Origin: Neisseria cinerea
GTDB taxonomy: Bacteria; Pseudomonadota; Gammaproteobacteria; Burkholderiales; Neisseriaceae
Reading direction: 5' to 3'
Assembly (NCBI RefSeq): GCF_900475315.1
Contig: NZ_LS483369.1
Coordinates: 1,116,001-1,180,000, forward strand
Length of the DNA stretch: 64,000 nt
Shown here: positions 47,892 to 57,747 of the stretch, in pieces
Position numbering within the stretch: position 1 is the stretch's first letter
Layout: every line of letters begins with the position of its first letter
Position numbers and translations under genes: made by a program
Notes under the pieces: model-generated
What the model was told of the DNA's origin: nothing
What the model saw: only the letters and a program-made list of their open reading frames with translations
The model's database searches: none

Positions 47892-49123
47892 ATACCAGAA
47901 GAGTCGTAGTAACAGGCATAGGCGGCATTACCGCCTTCGGTCGTGACTGGCACAGCATTCAGACGGCATTCAAAGCCGAAAAAAACGCCGTCAAATATAT
48001 GGATTGGCACGAACGTTTCCCCGAATTGGAAGCGCAACTGGGTGCGCCGATTGAAAATTACGCGCCGCCGAAACATTGGACGCGCAAGCAGCTCAGAAGT
48101 ATGGGGCGCGTGTCGTATCTGTGCGTCGATGCGGCGGAGCAGGCTTTGACGGATGCCGGTTTGCTCGGAGACGAAAGTATTACCGACGGACGGATGGGCG
48201 TTGCCTGCGGCTCTTCCAGCGGCAGCACCAAAGACATCGGCGATGTGGGCGAATTGTTGCTGACTGGCACGTCGCGCAACTTCAGCGCCAACACCTATGT
48301 GCGTATGATGCCGCATACGACCGCCGCCAATATCGGCATCTTTTTCGGATTGAAAGGACGCATCATCCCGACATCGAGCGCGTGTTCGTCCGGCAGCCAA
48401 GGCATAGGTTATGCTTACGAAGCCATCAAATACGGCATGATAGACATGATGCTGGCGGGCGGCGGCGAAGAATTTTGTCCGTCCGAAGTTTATGTTTTCG
48501 ACTCGCTTTATGCCGCCAGCCGCCGCAACGGAGAACCGGAAGAAACCCCACGCCCATACGACGCGAACCGCGACGGCCTGGTCATCGGCGAAGGTGCAGG
48601 GATTTTTGTGCTGGAAGAGTTGGAACACGCCAAACGGCGCGGTGCGAAAATTTACGCCGAACTCGTCGGCTACGGCGCCAACAGCGACGGCAGCCACGTT
48701 ACCCAGCCGCAAAAAGAAACCATGCAGAAATGTATGGAACTTGCACTGCAAGATGCAGGCATTACGCCCGATAAAATCGGCTATGTAAACGGGCACGGCA
48801 CAGCAACCGAAAAAGGCGATATCGCCGAAACGCTGGCAACTGAAGCTGTATTCGGATTTGTGCCCGTCAGTTCGCAAAAAAGCTATTTAGGGCACACGCT
48901 CGGCGCGTGCGGCGCTCTGGAGGCATGGTTCTCGATTGAAATGATGAACGGCGGCTGGTTTGCACCGACCCTGAACTTGAACGACATTGATCCGCGCTGC
49001 GGCAAGGTGGACTATATTTTAAGCGGCGGACGTGAAATCCAAACCGATTACGTGATGAGCAACAATTTTGCCTTCGGCGGCGTGAATACCTCGCTGGTGT
49101 TCAAACGTTGGAAGAACGGATAA
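47888..49123 (+). CDS. Beta-ketoacyl-ACP synthase, FabF-like (main chain elongation)
   Basis: The 411-residue ketosynthase has the active Cys in TSSACSSGSQGIG (about 165), His in NGHGTATEKGD (about 302) and His in KSYLGHTLGACG (about 340). It should perform the repeated malonyl condensations. The likely start is TTG at 47888, with GGAGG five bases before; GTG at 47885 is too close. It shares the end of the reductase gene (TTGTGTTGA). Confidence 0.92.
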   Translation: MNTRRVVVTGIGGITAFGRDWHSIQTAFKAEKNAVKYMDWHERFPELEAQLGAPIENYAPPKHWTRKQLRSMGRVSYLCVDAAEQALTDAGLLGDESITDGRMGVACGSSSGSTKDIGDVGELLLTGTSRNFSANTYVRMMPHTTAANIGIFFGLKGRIIPTSSACSSGSQGIGYAYEAIKYGMIDMMLAGGGEEFCPSEVYVFDSLYAASRRNGEPEETPRPYDANRDGLVIGEGAGIFVLEELEHAKRRGAKIYAELVGYGANSDGSHVTQPQKETMQKCMELALQDAGITPDKIGYVNGHGTATEKGDIAETLATEAVFGFVPVSSQKSYLGHTLGACGALEAWFSIEMMNGGWFAPTLNLNDIDPRCGKVDYILSGGREIQTDYVMSNNFAFGGVNTSLVFKRWKNG

Positions 49124-49182
49124 AACAGGCGGCATTGACGGCAAGCTGCCGTATGGCAACGGTAAAATGACGCTTTACGGGT

Positions 49183-49809
49183 TTATTTGCCGCCTATGCG
49201 CTCGATCCGTGCAAGCTCCCGATAAGACTCCATTCCGCAATATTGCCACGCCAATTCGGCAGCTCCGCGCCACACGCAGGCGACAACCATACTGCCGCAC
49301 CAGACGGCGCTGACCGCGTGCCAACCGGTTCCACCATCCGCACGCAAACCGTAAACTGCCGAACCGTCTGTCCGATAACCGACTTTTGCCATATCTTGCG
49401 GAAAATCCAAACCGCAGGCTTTAAGCAGAGCCTCCTTGATACACCACAAACGGTAAAATGTTTCCCCGTCCCAGCCGGAACGTCCCAACAGAATTTGCTC
49501 CTCAGGTGAACAAACCCACTCGGAGAGCGCGCGGAAATCACGCGGGCGGACAGCCTCGATATCGACACCGCAAACCATGTCGCCATCACACACCAAAACT
49601 GCCGCGTACCCGTTGCTGTGCGAAAGCGACCGTACCTTACCTCCTTGTTGCTTTAAAAACCGGCTGACCTGCCAATCCGTCCGTCCTGCCAATTCCGGCG
49701 CGCGCAGCAAACGCGCCCTGTCCGCATCGTCCAGACAGGATTCCCGATAAGCGGTGGCGGCCGACTCATCGGCAAGGCGGCACTGCAATACTGCTTTTTT
49801 ATCCGGCAC
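49183..49809 (-). CDS. 4'-phosphopantetheinyl transferase superfamily protein
   Basis: The 208-residue Sfp/AcpT-type protein has GVDIEAVRPRDF (about residue 84) and FYRLWCIKEALLKACG (about 116-131), the metal- and CoA-binding motifs. It should activate the two ACPs. The start is GTG at 49809, with GGAGGG four bases upstream. It is transcribed opposite to the AMP-ligase gene, whose start lies only about 30 bp away, so their promoters overlap each other's coding sequence. Confidence 0.88.
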   Translation of the reverse strand: MPDKKAVLQCRLADESAATAYRESCLDDADRARLLRAPELAGRTDWQVSRFLKQQGGKVRSLSHSNGYAAVLVCDGDMVCGVDIEAVRPRDFRALSEWVCSPEEQILLGRSGWDGETFYRLWCIKEALLKACGLDFPQDMAKVGYRTDGSAVYGLRADGGTGWHAVSAVWCGSMVVACVWRGAAELAWQYCGMESYRELARIERIGGK

Positions 49810-49838
49810 GACACCCTCCGTTCTGCCATTTGGAATAT

Positions 49839-51554
49839 ATGACCCGAATGTTTGACATCCATCCCTCCGACGGCACACCGATTGCCCTAGACCCATTGTG
49901 GACCCGCGCCGATTTTATACGCACGGTACACGCCCTGTCGTTAAAATTAAAGCAAAACAACATCCGTTCGGCGGCATTGTGGTTTGACGATGCCGCACTG
50001 TTCGCATGTGCATTGCTTGCCGTTTGGCGCAGCGGCGGCAAAGCCCTCCTGCTGCCGAATACTGCACCCGGAAACCTGACTTGGGCGAAATCCGCACAAA
50101 TACTGTTGACCGACACCGATATTGTTTCAGACGGCATCAGCGTTTGGCAAATACCAACCCCTTCCGACGGCATGCCGTCTGAAAACCGCATACCGAAAAC
50201 ATTGGACATCCCGCCAGAATCAGAAGTGCATTTGCGCACGTCGGGTTCCGGCGGGGAAGCCAAGACGATCGTCAAAACCGCCGCGCAAATAGAATCGGAA
50301 GCCCGCACGCTGGCTACGGCAATCCCGTTCGGACACGGCAAAACCGCCGTCCTCGGCAGCGTATCCCCTCAACACATGTATGGGTTCACCTTCCGCTTCG
50401 CTCTTCCGCTGCTAATGGGGTGGGCCATGATCCGCAGGCAAAACGCCTATCCCGAACTGCTGCTGTCGGCAAGCCTGAACGTGCCGTCCGATTATCAAAA
50501 TGTCTGGATTGCCAGCCCGGCACTGCTCAACCGTTTCGGCGAAAATCGGGATTGGGCGGCGTTAAACGGAAGGATGGCCGGCATCGTTTCCGCAGGTGGG
50601 GAACTCCCCCCGGAAACTGCCGCCCTGTTGGAACAATATGCAGTCCGCCCTTACGAGGTCTACGGCAGTACGGAAACCGGCATCATTGCATCACGCCGGA
50701 AACAAACCTTATGGCAACCGTTCCCCAACGTCTCCGTCCGCAATACCGGCAAATCAGTGGAAATATCCTCGCCGTGGACAAATGGCTTGCAATACATTGC
50801 CGACTGCATCGAAACACACGAAGACGGTTTTGTCCTGTTGGGCAGGCAGGATAGGATAATCAAACTGGCAGACAAACGCATTTCGCTCAACCAAATCGAA
50901 CACGAATTACTGAAACACCCCTGGATTGCCGACGCACATTGCGCCCTCCATCCGAAACACGGGCGCATTGCCGCCTGGACGGCATTGGGCGAGGAAGGCA
51001 TTGCCGCATGGTGCGCCCGGGGACGTGCCGCCGTTATCGCCGCACTCAGGCAACACCTTGCGAAAACGCAAGATACGGCTGCCCTTCCGCGCTACTGGCG
51101 TTTTACAGACCGTCTGCCGCGCAACGGACAAGGGAAAATTACCGCAACGGACTTTCAGACGGCATTGACAGAACCCGCAGCCCCCCGATGGCATATCTTG
51201 CCGCCCGAAGGAAACCGATTACGCTATCAAACCCGCGTACCGCTGGATTTACCCTATTTCGGGGGACATTTTTCCACCTTTCCCCTCGTCCCCGGCGCAA
51301 TCGAATTGGAATGGATACGCCGGCTCGCCGCACGGCACCCCTTCGGCAGGCAAAACATTATCCGTATCGAAAACCTGAAATACCAGCAATTTATCCGTCC
51401 ATATGACGACATTTCCGTAGAACTCGGATACGATGCCGATAAAAACAAACTGTCGTTTAAAATCCAAAAACAGGATGCCGTCTGCTCCTCGGGGAAGATG
51501 GTATTCGACACATTACCGGACAATTCCAACCAAACCACAAGGGAGGAACCATGA
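49839..51554 (+). CDS. AMP-forming aryl/acyl-ACP ligase fused to hotdog dehydratase
   Basis: A fusion of about 571 residues. The first 440 are an adenylating enzyme: P-loop LRTSGSGGEAKTI (about 133), YGSTETG (about 280), the GRQDRIIKLADKRISLNQIE hinge (about 335) and the C-terminal lysine motif PRNGQGKI (about 430). The last 115 are a FabZ-like dehydratase with GGHFSTFPLVPGAIELEW (about 475). The ligase part likely loads the aryl starter onto an ACP and the hotdog part acts in elongation. In the enterobacterial clusters these functions are separate genes. The P-loop and hinge differ from the common SGTTGxPK and Kxx(G)xRI. ATG 49839 is chosen; TTG 49830 and ATG 49848 are possible. Confidence 0.88.
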   Translation: MTRMFDIHPSDGTPIALDPLWTRADFIRTVHALSLKLKQNNIRSAALWFDDAALFACALLAVWRSGGKALLLPNTAPGNLTWAKSAQILLTDTDIVSDGISVWQIPTPSDGMPSENRIPKTLDIPPESEVHLRTSGSGGEAKTIVKTAAQIESEARTLATAIPFGHGKTAVLGSVSPQHMYGFTFRFALPLLMGWAMIRRQNAYPELLLSASLNVPSDYQNVWIASPALLNRFGENRDWAALNGRMAGIVSAGGELPPETAALLEQYAVRPYEVYGSTETGIIASRRKQTLWQPFPNVSVRNTGKSVEISSPWTNGLQYIADCIETHEDGFVLLGRQDRIIKLADKRISLNQIEHELLKHPWIADAHCALHPKHGRIAAWTALGEEGIAAWCARGRAAVIAALRQHLAKTQDTAALPRYWRFTDRLPRNGQGKITATDFQTALTEPAAPRWHILPPEGNRLRYQTRVPLDLPYFGGHFSTFPLVPGAIELEWIRRLAARHPFGRQNIIRIENLKYQQFIRPYDDISVELGYDADKNKLSFKIQKQDAVCSSGKMVFDTLPDNSNQTTREEP

Positions 51555-52636
51555 ACCTTTTCCATAACCTCAAGCAACGTTACAGCCACGAAAGGCTTTC
51601 TGCCGGCGAGGCACAACGCCTTGCCCAAGAAATTGCGTTTGCCCCGGTCGTTTTCCAAGTTTCACGGCTGATGGTGAAATTCGGCATCCTGCAACTGCTC
51701 GACCAAAACCCGGACGGCCTGACACAGGCAGAAATCGTCAAACAGGTGGAAATCGATACCTATGCCGTCCAAGTTCTACTGGAATCCTCTTTATCCGCAG
51801 GCACGGTCCTATTTCAAAACGAGCGCTACCTCATCAGCAAGGCAGGCTGGTTCCTGCTGAACGACAGCATGGCGCGTGTCAATATGGACTTTATCCACGA
51901 TGTCTGCTACCAAGGGCTGTTTGAATTGGAAAAAACCCTGCAAACCGGCAAGCCGGAAGGCCTCAAAACCTTCGGTACGTGGCCGACCCTCTATGAAGGC
52001 TTGTCTTCCCTGCCGCAACAGGTGCAGAAATCGTGGTTCGGATTCGACCACTATTATTCCGACCATTCATTTGACAAAGCACTGGACATCGTGTTTTCAC
52101 ACGATGTCAAAACCCTGCTCGACGTAGGCGGCAACACCGGACGCTGGGCCGTACAATGCGTTACCCGCAATCCGGATGTCCATGTAACCATCATGGACTT
52201 GCCTCAGCAAATCGGCCTGATGCGCCAAGCCGTCAAAAACGTTGCCGGGCAGGACCGCATCCACGGACATCCCGCCGATCTGCTCAATCCCGAGGTACCT
52301 TTCCCGCGCGGGTTTGATGCAATCTGGATGAGCCAATTCCTTGACTGTTTTTCCGAAAAGGAAGCCGTTTCCATTTTGAGCCGTGCGGCAAACTCCATGG
52401 ACAAACACACCGCCCTTTATATCATGGAACCGTTTTGGGACAGGCAGCAGTATGAGACCGCCGCCTACTGCCTCACCCAAACCAGCATCTACTTTTCCGC
52501 CATGGCAAACGGCAACAGCAAAATCTACCACTCCGACGATATGATACGCTGCATCGAAGCAGCCGGACTGAAGGTCACCGGCATTACAGACGGCATCGGA
52601 CGGGGGCACAGCATCCTTCGTTGCACCCTGGTATAA
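51551..52636 (+). CDS. SAM-dependent methyltransferase (O-methyltransferase type)
   Basis: The 361-residue enzyme has an N-terminal winged-helix dimerisation part and a Rossmann methyltransferase with motif I TLLDVGGNTGRWAV (about 187) and IMDLPQQI (about 215), like plant-type or acetylserotonin O-methyltransferases. It may methylate the aryl ring or its hydroxyl, a common aryl polyene variation. The start overlaps the ligase stop (ATGA). SAM binding is secure; the acceptor is inferred. Confidence 0.85.
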   Translation: MNLFHNLKQRYSHERLSAGEAQRLAQEIAFAPVVFQVSRLMVKFGILQLLDQNPDGLTQAEIVKQVEIDTYAVQVLLESSLSAGTVLFQNERYLISKAGWFLLNDSMARVNMDFIHDVCYQGLFELEKTLQTGKPEGLKTFGTWPTLYEGLSSLPQQVQKSWFGFDHYYSDHSFDKALDIVFSHDVKTLLDVGGNTGRWAVQCVTRNPDVHVTIMDLPQQIGLMRQAVKNVAGQDRIHGHPADLLNPEVPFPRGFDAIWMSQFLDCFSEKEAVSILSRAANSMDKHTALYIMEPFWDRQQYETAAYCLTQTSIYFSAMANGNSKIYHSDDMIRCIEAAGLKVTGITDGIGRGHSILRCTLV

Positions 52637-52638
52637 AC

Positions 52639-53364
52639 ATGAACATCCTCGCCCTCATCCCCCATTACAACCACCCGACAACCGTCGGCACGGTTGCACG
52701 CAGCCTGCGCGCCCACGGTTTGGACGTGTTGGTCGTGGACGACTGCTCCCGCCCCGACTGCATACCCGTTTTAGAAAATCTGGCTTCAGACGGCATCCGC
52801 GTCATCCGCCGTACATACAACGGTGGCAAAGGCGCGGCAGTACGCACGGGTTTCGAGGCGGCGGCGGAGCTGGGATACAGCCACGTCCTGCAAATCGACG
52901 CCGACGGCCAACACTGTTTGGACGATGTGCCAAAGTTCGTCCGTGCCGCGCAACTCAATCCCGAAGCCCTCATCTGCGGTCAGCCGCAATACGGCGGCGA
53001 CGCACCCAAATCACGATTGTACGGGCGCAAAATTACCGACTTTTGGAATATGGTTCACACCTGGTCGTCTGATATTAAAGACGGTATGTGCGGCTTCCGT
53101 CTTTATCCGTTGCCGTCCGCCTTGGCGGTAATACGCGAAGAACACGTCGGCAACCGTATGGACTTCGATATCGAAATCCTAATCCGGCTATATTGGCGCG
53201 GCATCAAAACCGTGTGGATTCCCACGCCCGTCCGTTACGCCGCAGACGGCATTTCCCACTTCCGCACCCTTGCCGACAACATCCGTATCAGCCAAATGCA
53301 CACACGGCTGTTTTTCGGTATGCTCAAATGGCGTTGGCGCATATTGAAAGACACATTCCGATGA
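52639..53364 (+). CDS. Family 2 glycosyltransferase (DPM1-like)
   Basis: The 241-residue GT-A enzyme has ALIPHYNHPTTVGTVARSL at the N-terminus, VVDDCSRPD (about 36) and the metal motif QIDADGQH (about 88). No membrane helices are present. It may add a sugar to the polyene-lipid or make its glycan anchor. It lies two bases after the methyltransferase stop. Confidence 0.85.
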   Translation: MNILALIPHYNHPTTVGTVARSLRAHGLDVLVVDDCSRPDCIPVLENLASDGIRVIRRTYNGGKGAAVRTGFEAAAELGYSHVLQIDADGQHCLDDVPKFVRAAQLNPEALICGQPQYGGDAPKSRLYGRKITDFWNMVHTWSSDIKDGMCGFRLYPLPSALAVIREEHVGNRMDFDIEILIRLYWRGIKTVWIPTPVRYAADGISHFRTLADNIRISQMHTRLFFGMLKWRWRILKDTFR

Positions 53365-54293
53365 ACGGCACTTCCCGACACTGGGCGGAACAAAACGAAC
53401 GCGGCAACCGCCTGTTCCTCAAGCTGACGGCGGTAATTGTTCGTTACTTCCCTCCCCTGCTGATGAAACCGTGTATTTGGTTTGTCGTCCTATATTTCTA
53501 CCTGACCTCACCCCGGGTGCGGAAAAACCTCCATACCTACCAAAACCGCCTGCGATATACCTTTCCCGACGCTATGCCGTCTGAAAACCGCATATTCGCG
53601 CAGTTTTTGGCATTCGGCGAAGCCGTTTGCGACCGGTTTGCCGTATGGCAGCGCAAAATACGTTACGAAGACCTGATTATCGAAGACCCCGACAACCTGA
53701 CCGCCGCCATGTATCAAAACGGGCGCGGACAGATTTTTGCCTGTTCGCACTTGGGCAATACGGAAATCTGCCGCGCACTGGTTTCCCACCACCGGAATTT
53801 CAAACTCAATGTCCTCGTACACAGCCGCCACGCGCAAATGTTCAACGAAGCCCTGCAACAGGCGGGCGCGGACAAAATCCAACTGATACAGGTAAGCGAC
53901 TTGGACGCATCGCTGATGATGACGCTTAACCGGCGCATTGAAGCAGGGGAATGGTTGGCAATCGCCGCCGACCGCATTCCCGTCCGGGGCGAAAAAACCG
54001 TAACCGTCGATTTTTTGCAACACCATACCGAAATACCGCAAGGTGCGTGGATTCTGGCATTGCTGCTGAAAACCAAGGTCAACGCGCTGTTTTGCATCAA
54101 ACAAGACGGACGCTACCGCCTGAAACTTCGCCCTATGATCGACACATCGGATTGGACGCGGGCGGAACGCACGCAAAAAATCAAAGAATCCGCGCAACAT
54201 TTCGCCCGCATTTTAGAAGAAGAATGCCGTCTGAATCCGCTGCAATGGTTCAATTTTTACGACTTCTGGCATAGGGAGCACCATCCCCGATGA
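53361..54293 (+). CDS. LpxL/HtrB-like acyltransferase
   Basis: The 310-residue protein has a membrane segment near residues 27-50 and the acyltransferase motif FACSHLGNTEICRAL (HLGNxE, about 128), then ADRIPVRGEKTVTVDFLQ (about 208), as in LpxL-type enzymes of polyene and resorcinol clusters. It may join the aryl polyene to its lipid or sugar carrier. It overlaps the glycosyltransferase stop (ATGA). Confidence 0.82.
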   Translation: MNGTSRHWAEQNERGNRLFLKLTAVIVRYFPPLLMKPCIWFVVLYFYLTSPRVRKNLHTYQNRLRYTFPDAMPSENRIFAQFLAFGEAVCDRFAVWQRKIRYEDLIIEDPDNLTAAMYQNGRGQIFACSHLGNTEICRALVSHHRNFKLNVLVHSRHAQMFNEALQQAGADKIQLIQVSDLDASLMMTLNRRIEAGEWLAIAADRIPVRGEKTVTVDFLQHHTEIPQGAWILALLLKTKVNALFCIKQDGRYRLKLRPMIDTSDWTRAERTQKIKESAQHFARILEEECRLNPLQWFNFYDFWHREHHPR

Positions 54294-54730
54294 ACAAAAA
54301 ACACATTTTCTGCCGCCACAGCCACATCATCCAAGTCCCGTTTTTCGATGTCGATCCGATGCGGATCGTTTGGCACGGCAACTACGTCAAATACCTCGAA
54401 GTCGCACGCTGCGCCTTCCTTGACAGCATAGGCTACGGCTACGATGAAATGGGCAGGCGGGGCTTCAGTTGGCCCATCGTCAAAATGGACTTGAAATACA
54501 TACGCCCCGCACGGTTCGGACAAACCATACGCATCGACATGGCAATCAGCGAAATCGACAGCTGCCTGCGTATCGACTACACTTTGTCCGATGAAAAAAC
54601 CGGCGAAAAACTGACCCGCGCATCGACCACGCAGGCGGCAGTATCCCTGGAAACCGGAGAAATACAGTTCCAAACGCCGGAAAGCTGGCTCGAAGCCATA
54701 CGGAGTCATCCGACTTTTCAAGCCGCATAA
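54290..54730 (+). CDS. Acyl-CoA/ACP thioesterase, 4-hydroxybenzoyl-CoA type
   Basis: The 146-residue hotdog enzyme has the YbgC/4HBT motif VPFFDVDPMRIVWHGNYVKY with the catalytic Asp (about residue 20). It would release the polyene acid or an aryl acid from its thioester. The start overlaps the acyltransferase stop (ATGA). Confidence 0.88.
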   Translation: MNKKHIFCRHSHIIQVPFFDVDPMRIVWHGNYVKYLEVARCAFLDSIGYGYDEMGRRGFSWPIVKMDLKYIRPARFGQTIRIDMAISEIDSCLRIDYTLSDEKTGEKLTRASTTQAAVSLETGEIQFQTPESWLEAIRSHPTFQAA

Positions 54731-54788
54731 GCCACCGTCCGTTTTCAGACGGCATTTTTACCCATTATTGCCACACCGACAGACAACC

Positions 54789-55382
54789 ATGAAAAAATAC
54801 CTGCTTGCCGCACTCCTTGCCGCAACCTCCCTTTCCGCCTCGGCATTTTCCACTGCCGAACTGACCCGGATACTGCAAAAACCCGACAACATCCAAGGCA
54901 ACTTTATCCAATACCGCCATCTGAAATCCCTATCCAAACCGATGGCTACAACCGGAAAATTCGTACTGATGCCCAAACGCGGTCTGCTCTGGCAGATGCA
55001 AAAACCGTTTGCCGCCGTCCTCCGCGTCCGTTCAGACGGCATCAGCCAATGGAACGGTAAAGGCTGGATAATGCCCGATACTGGAAAAATGCCCGGACAA
55101 AACAGGCAAATCAAACTCTTTCTTGACCTTATCGGCGGCGATACGCAAGGACTGGAAAAACAGTTTGACCTGAAACTCGAAGGGTCGGTGCAAAAATGGA
55201 CGCTGCAACTCACACCGAAAACACTGGTGATGAAACAAATCTTCAACCATATCGACATCAGCGGGGACAACGTCGTACGCCGTATCGAACTGCATGAAAA
55301 ACAAGGGGACAAAACCGATATGCAGTTTAACGGCATAACCGTCGGCAACCCTCTGGACGAATTTGCCAAACAATCACTCTGA
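54789..55382 (+). CDS. LolA-like outer-membrane carrier protein
   Basis: The 197-residue periplasmic protein has a cleavable signal peptide (MKKYLLAALLAATSLSASA) and the LolA/LolB-like half-barrel pattern (GNFIQYRHLKSLSKPMATTGKFVL; GLLWQMQKPF). Such proteins occur in aryl polyene clusters and probably ferry the lipid-linked pigment across the periplasm. It is distinct from the housekeeping LolA. A DUS lies between it and the thioesterase. ATG 54789 puts the signal at the start. Confidence 0.86.
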   Translation: MKKYLLAALLAATSLSASAFSTAELTRILQKPDNIQGNFIQYRHLKSLSKPMATTGKFVLMPKRGLLWQMQKPFAAVLRVRSDGISQWNGKGWIMPDTGKMPGQNRQIKLFLDLIGGDTQGLEKQFDLKLEGSVQKWTLQLTPKTLVMKQIFNHIDISGDNVVRRIELHEKQGDKTDMQFNGITVGNPLDEFAKQSL

Positions 55383-55398
55383 CACCGTCCGAACCGCC

Positions 55399-57705
55399 AT
55401 GATCCGCCTGATTTATACCCTGTTGATGTCTGCACTTACCGTCTTTGTCTGTTACAGCATGACAACGCGCGCCTGGCTGCAGACCGACCTTACCGAACTG
55501 CTGCCCCAAAGCAGCCAAGATACCGTTTTGCAGGCGGCCGAACACGCCGGCGACGCACAAATCAACAGTCAAATCATCCTGCTTGCCGGCAGCCCCCAAC
55601 CCGAAACCGCATTTCAGACGGCATCGGAAATCGCCTCCTTATGGCGGCAAAGCGGGATATTTTCCGAAGTAAACAGCCAAATCAGCCCCGACCTTGCACA
55701 AATCCGCCAAGACATCGGCAGAATCAGTTTAGCCGTCTTACCCGAAGCCCAACGGCGTTTGCTGACCGAAAAACCCGCTGACTATTTCCGCCGGCGCGCC
55801 GAAGATGCCGCCAACCCGTTTGCCGTATCCTCCCTGCCCTTAGACGAGGACTGGCTGGGTTTCGGGCGTTTCGTTGCCGGCAAAATCAATCCCCAAACCC
55901 GTCTGCAATGGCATCCCGAAAACGGTATGCTGTTCAACGAAGACAACGGGAAAACCTGGGTTTGGATACGCGCCAAGCTGCCCGGCAACGCCCTGCCTCA
56001 AGATGCCTTGGGTCATTTATTCCAAAAAACACAGACATTGGCATCCGACAGGCACGCCGAAATCCTGACCGGGGGCGGCGCACTTTTTGCAGCAGCCGCC
56101 AAAGCCGATGCCGAAAAAGAAAGCCGGATAATGGGTTTTGCCGGCATCGTCCTGACCGCCGTCCTCATCTTGTGGGTTTTCCGCAGCGCGCGCACTTTCT
56201 GGCTGCTGCTGCCGCCTGCGGCGGGAATGCTGGCGGGTTTGGCGGCGACGCTGGCGGTATTCGGACATATCCACGCCCTGACGCTGGTTATCGGTACGAG
56301 CCTGATCGGAATGCTGGTCGATTTCCCGCTGCACTGGCTGACCCCGTCGGTATTCTCATCATGGCAGGCGAAACCGGCGATGAAACAGGTATTGCCCACC
56401 TTTGCCGTCAGCCTGCTGATTACCGTTTCGGGATACGCGCTGCTCTGGTTCACACCTTTGCCGGTTTTACAACAAACTGCCGTTTTCTCCGGATTCTCGC
56501 TACTTGGCGCATTCGGCGCGACCATCTGCTGGCTGCCGCCCCTGTTTGCCCGTTATCAGGCAAAACCCGTACCTTTTGCCGCCTTAAGTACCATACTGGG
56601 CAAACATATCAAGAGACGGTTTCCCTCATCCTTCCGTTATCCCGCAGCAGTTTTCCTGATGGTTTTCACCGCCGTCGGACTGTGGCGCAGCAACTGGCAC
56701 GACGACATCCGCCAATGGGTAAATATGCCGCCCGGACTGTTGTCGCAAATACAAAAAATCGGCACATTGGGCGGAACCGATTTCAGCGGTCAATATCTGG
56801 TTGCCGAAGCCGCAAGCGAAGACGCGCTGCTGTTAAAAAATGCCGAACTGCGCCGCACCCTCGCCCCCCTGATTCGACAAGGCAAACTGAAAGATATCCA
56901 ATCGCTGGATCAATTCATTCTGCCGGCAGCCGAACAAAACCGCCTGAAACAACATTTGCGCACCATTGCAGACAAACCCGGAAACTACCGCGCCATGTAC
57001 GAACTGGGTATTCCGGAAGACACGCTGAAATCCGCCCTGCTGCAAGCGACCGGCACGCCTACCCTCACCCTTTCAGACGGCATCGCCCTGCCTCTGGCAC
57101 AGGCTTGGAAACCCCTGTATCTCGGCCAAGTCGAACCGCATCGTTATGCCTCGGTTATCCGCCTGAACGGCATGACCGAACCGGAAACCGTCCGCAAAAC
57201 GGCGGAAACCGTTCCGGGAATCAAATGGGCGGACAAGCGTGGCAGGCTCAACGACCTGTTCCGCCATACGCGCAATCAGACGGCTTGGCTGAAATTGTCG
57301 TCTTACCTGCTGGCATGGCTGCTGCTGTGGCGGCTGTTTGGCGCACGGCTGGGCGGAAAAATCCTTGCCGTACCCGTCGCTGCCGCCATAGGTACTGTTG
57401 CCGTATTAGGTTGGCTGGGCATACCCGTTAGCCTGTTTGCCATGTTCGGATTGTTGCTGGTTTCCGCCATTGGCATTGACTATGCCGTTTACGTACTCAA
57501 TGCTGGACACAGTACCGATGCACGGCTGGGCGGCATGCTGCTTGCCGCGCTCACGACCGGTATCTCGTTTATCCTGCTTGCCTTCAGCGGCACACCGGCC
57601 GTCGCCGCATTCGGCATGACCGTCAGCATCGGAGTAATATTAAATCTGTGGCTGGCGGCACGGCTGATGTACTCGGTCCCGGATACGCAACATCCGCGCC
57701 GTTAA
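55399..57705 (+). CDS. MMPL/RND-type exporter
   Basis: The 768-residue membrane protein has the MMPL arrangement: an N-terminal helix, a large periplasmic domain, five to six helices (about 245-385), a second periplasmic domain and a second helix group (about 635-760; TGISFILLAFSGTPAVAAFGM). It likely pumps the polyene-lipid out of the inner membrane towards the LolA-like carrier. The frame opens at 55363 inside the preceding gene; ATG 55399 is used. Confidence 0.88.
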   Translation: MIRLIYTLLMSALTVFVCYSMTTRAWLQTDLTELLPQSSQDTVLQAAEHAGDAQINSQIILLAGSPQPETAFQTASEIASLWRQSGIFSEVNSQISPDLAQIRQDIGRISLAVLPEAQRRLLTEKPADYFRRRAEDAANPFAVSSLPLDEDWLGFGRFVAGKINPQTRLQWHPENGMLFNEDNGKTWVWIRAKLPGNALPQDALGHLFQKTQTLASDRHAEILTGGGALFAAAAKADAEKESRIMGFAGIVLTAVLILWVFRSARTFWLLLPPAAGMLAGLAATLAVFGHIHALTLVIGTSLIGMLVDFPLHWLTPSVFSSWQAKPAMKQVLPTFAVSLLITVSGYALLWFTPLPVLQQTAVFSGFSLLGAFGATICWLPPLFARYQAKPVPFAALSTILGKHIKRRFPSSFRYPAAVFLMVFTAVGLWRSNWHDDIRQWVNMPPGLLSQIQKIGTLGGTDFSGQYLVAEAASEDALLLKNAELRRTLAPLIRQGKLKDIQSLDQFILPAAEQNRLKQHLRTIADKPGNYRAMYELGIPEDTLKSALLQATGTPTLTLSDGIALPLAQAWKPLYLGQVEPHRYASVIRLNGMTEPETVRKTAETVPGIKWADKRGRLNDLFRHTRNQTAWLKLSSYLLAWLLLWRLFGARLGGKILAVPVAAAIGTVAVLGWLGIPVSLFAMFGLLLVSAIGIDYAVYVLNAGHSTDARLGGMLLAALTTGISFILLAFSGTPAVAAFGMTVSIGVILNLWLAARLMYSVPDTQHPRR

Positions 57706-57747
57706 CCACCCTGCTGCCGCTTCAGACGGCATTTTTGAAAGGAACTT

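Noticed and set aside
55908-57431. 507-codon plus-strand frame inside the MMPL gene
   Set aside because: Arg/Pro/His-rich out-of-frame shadow of a well-supported exporter.
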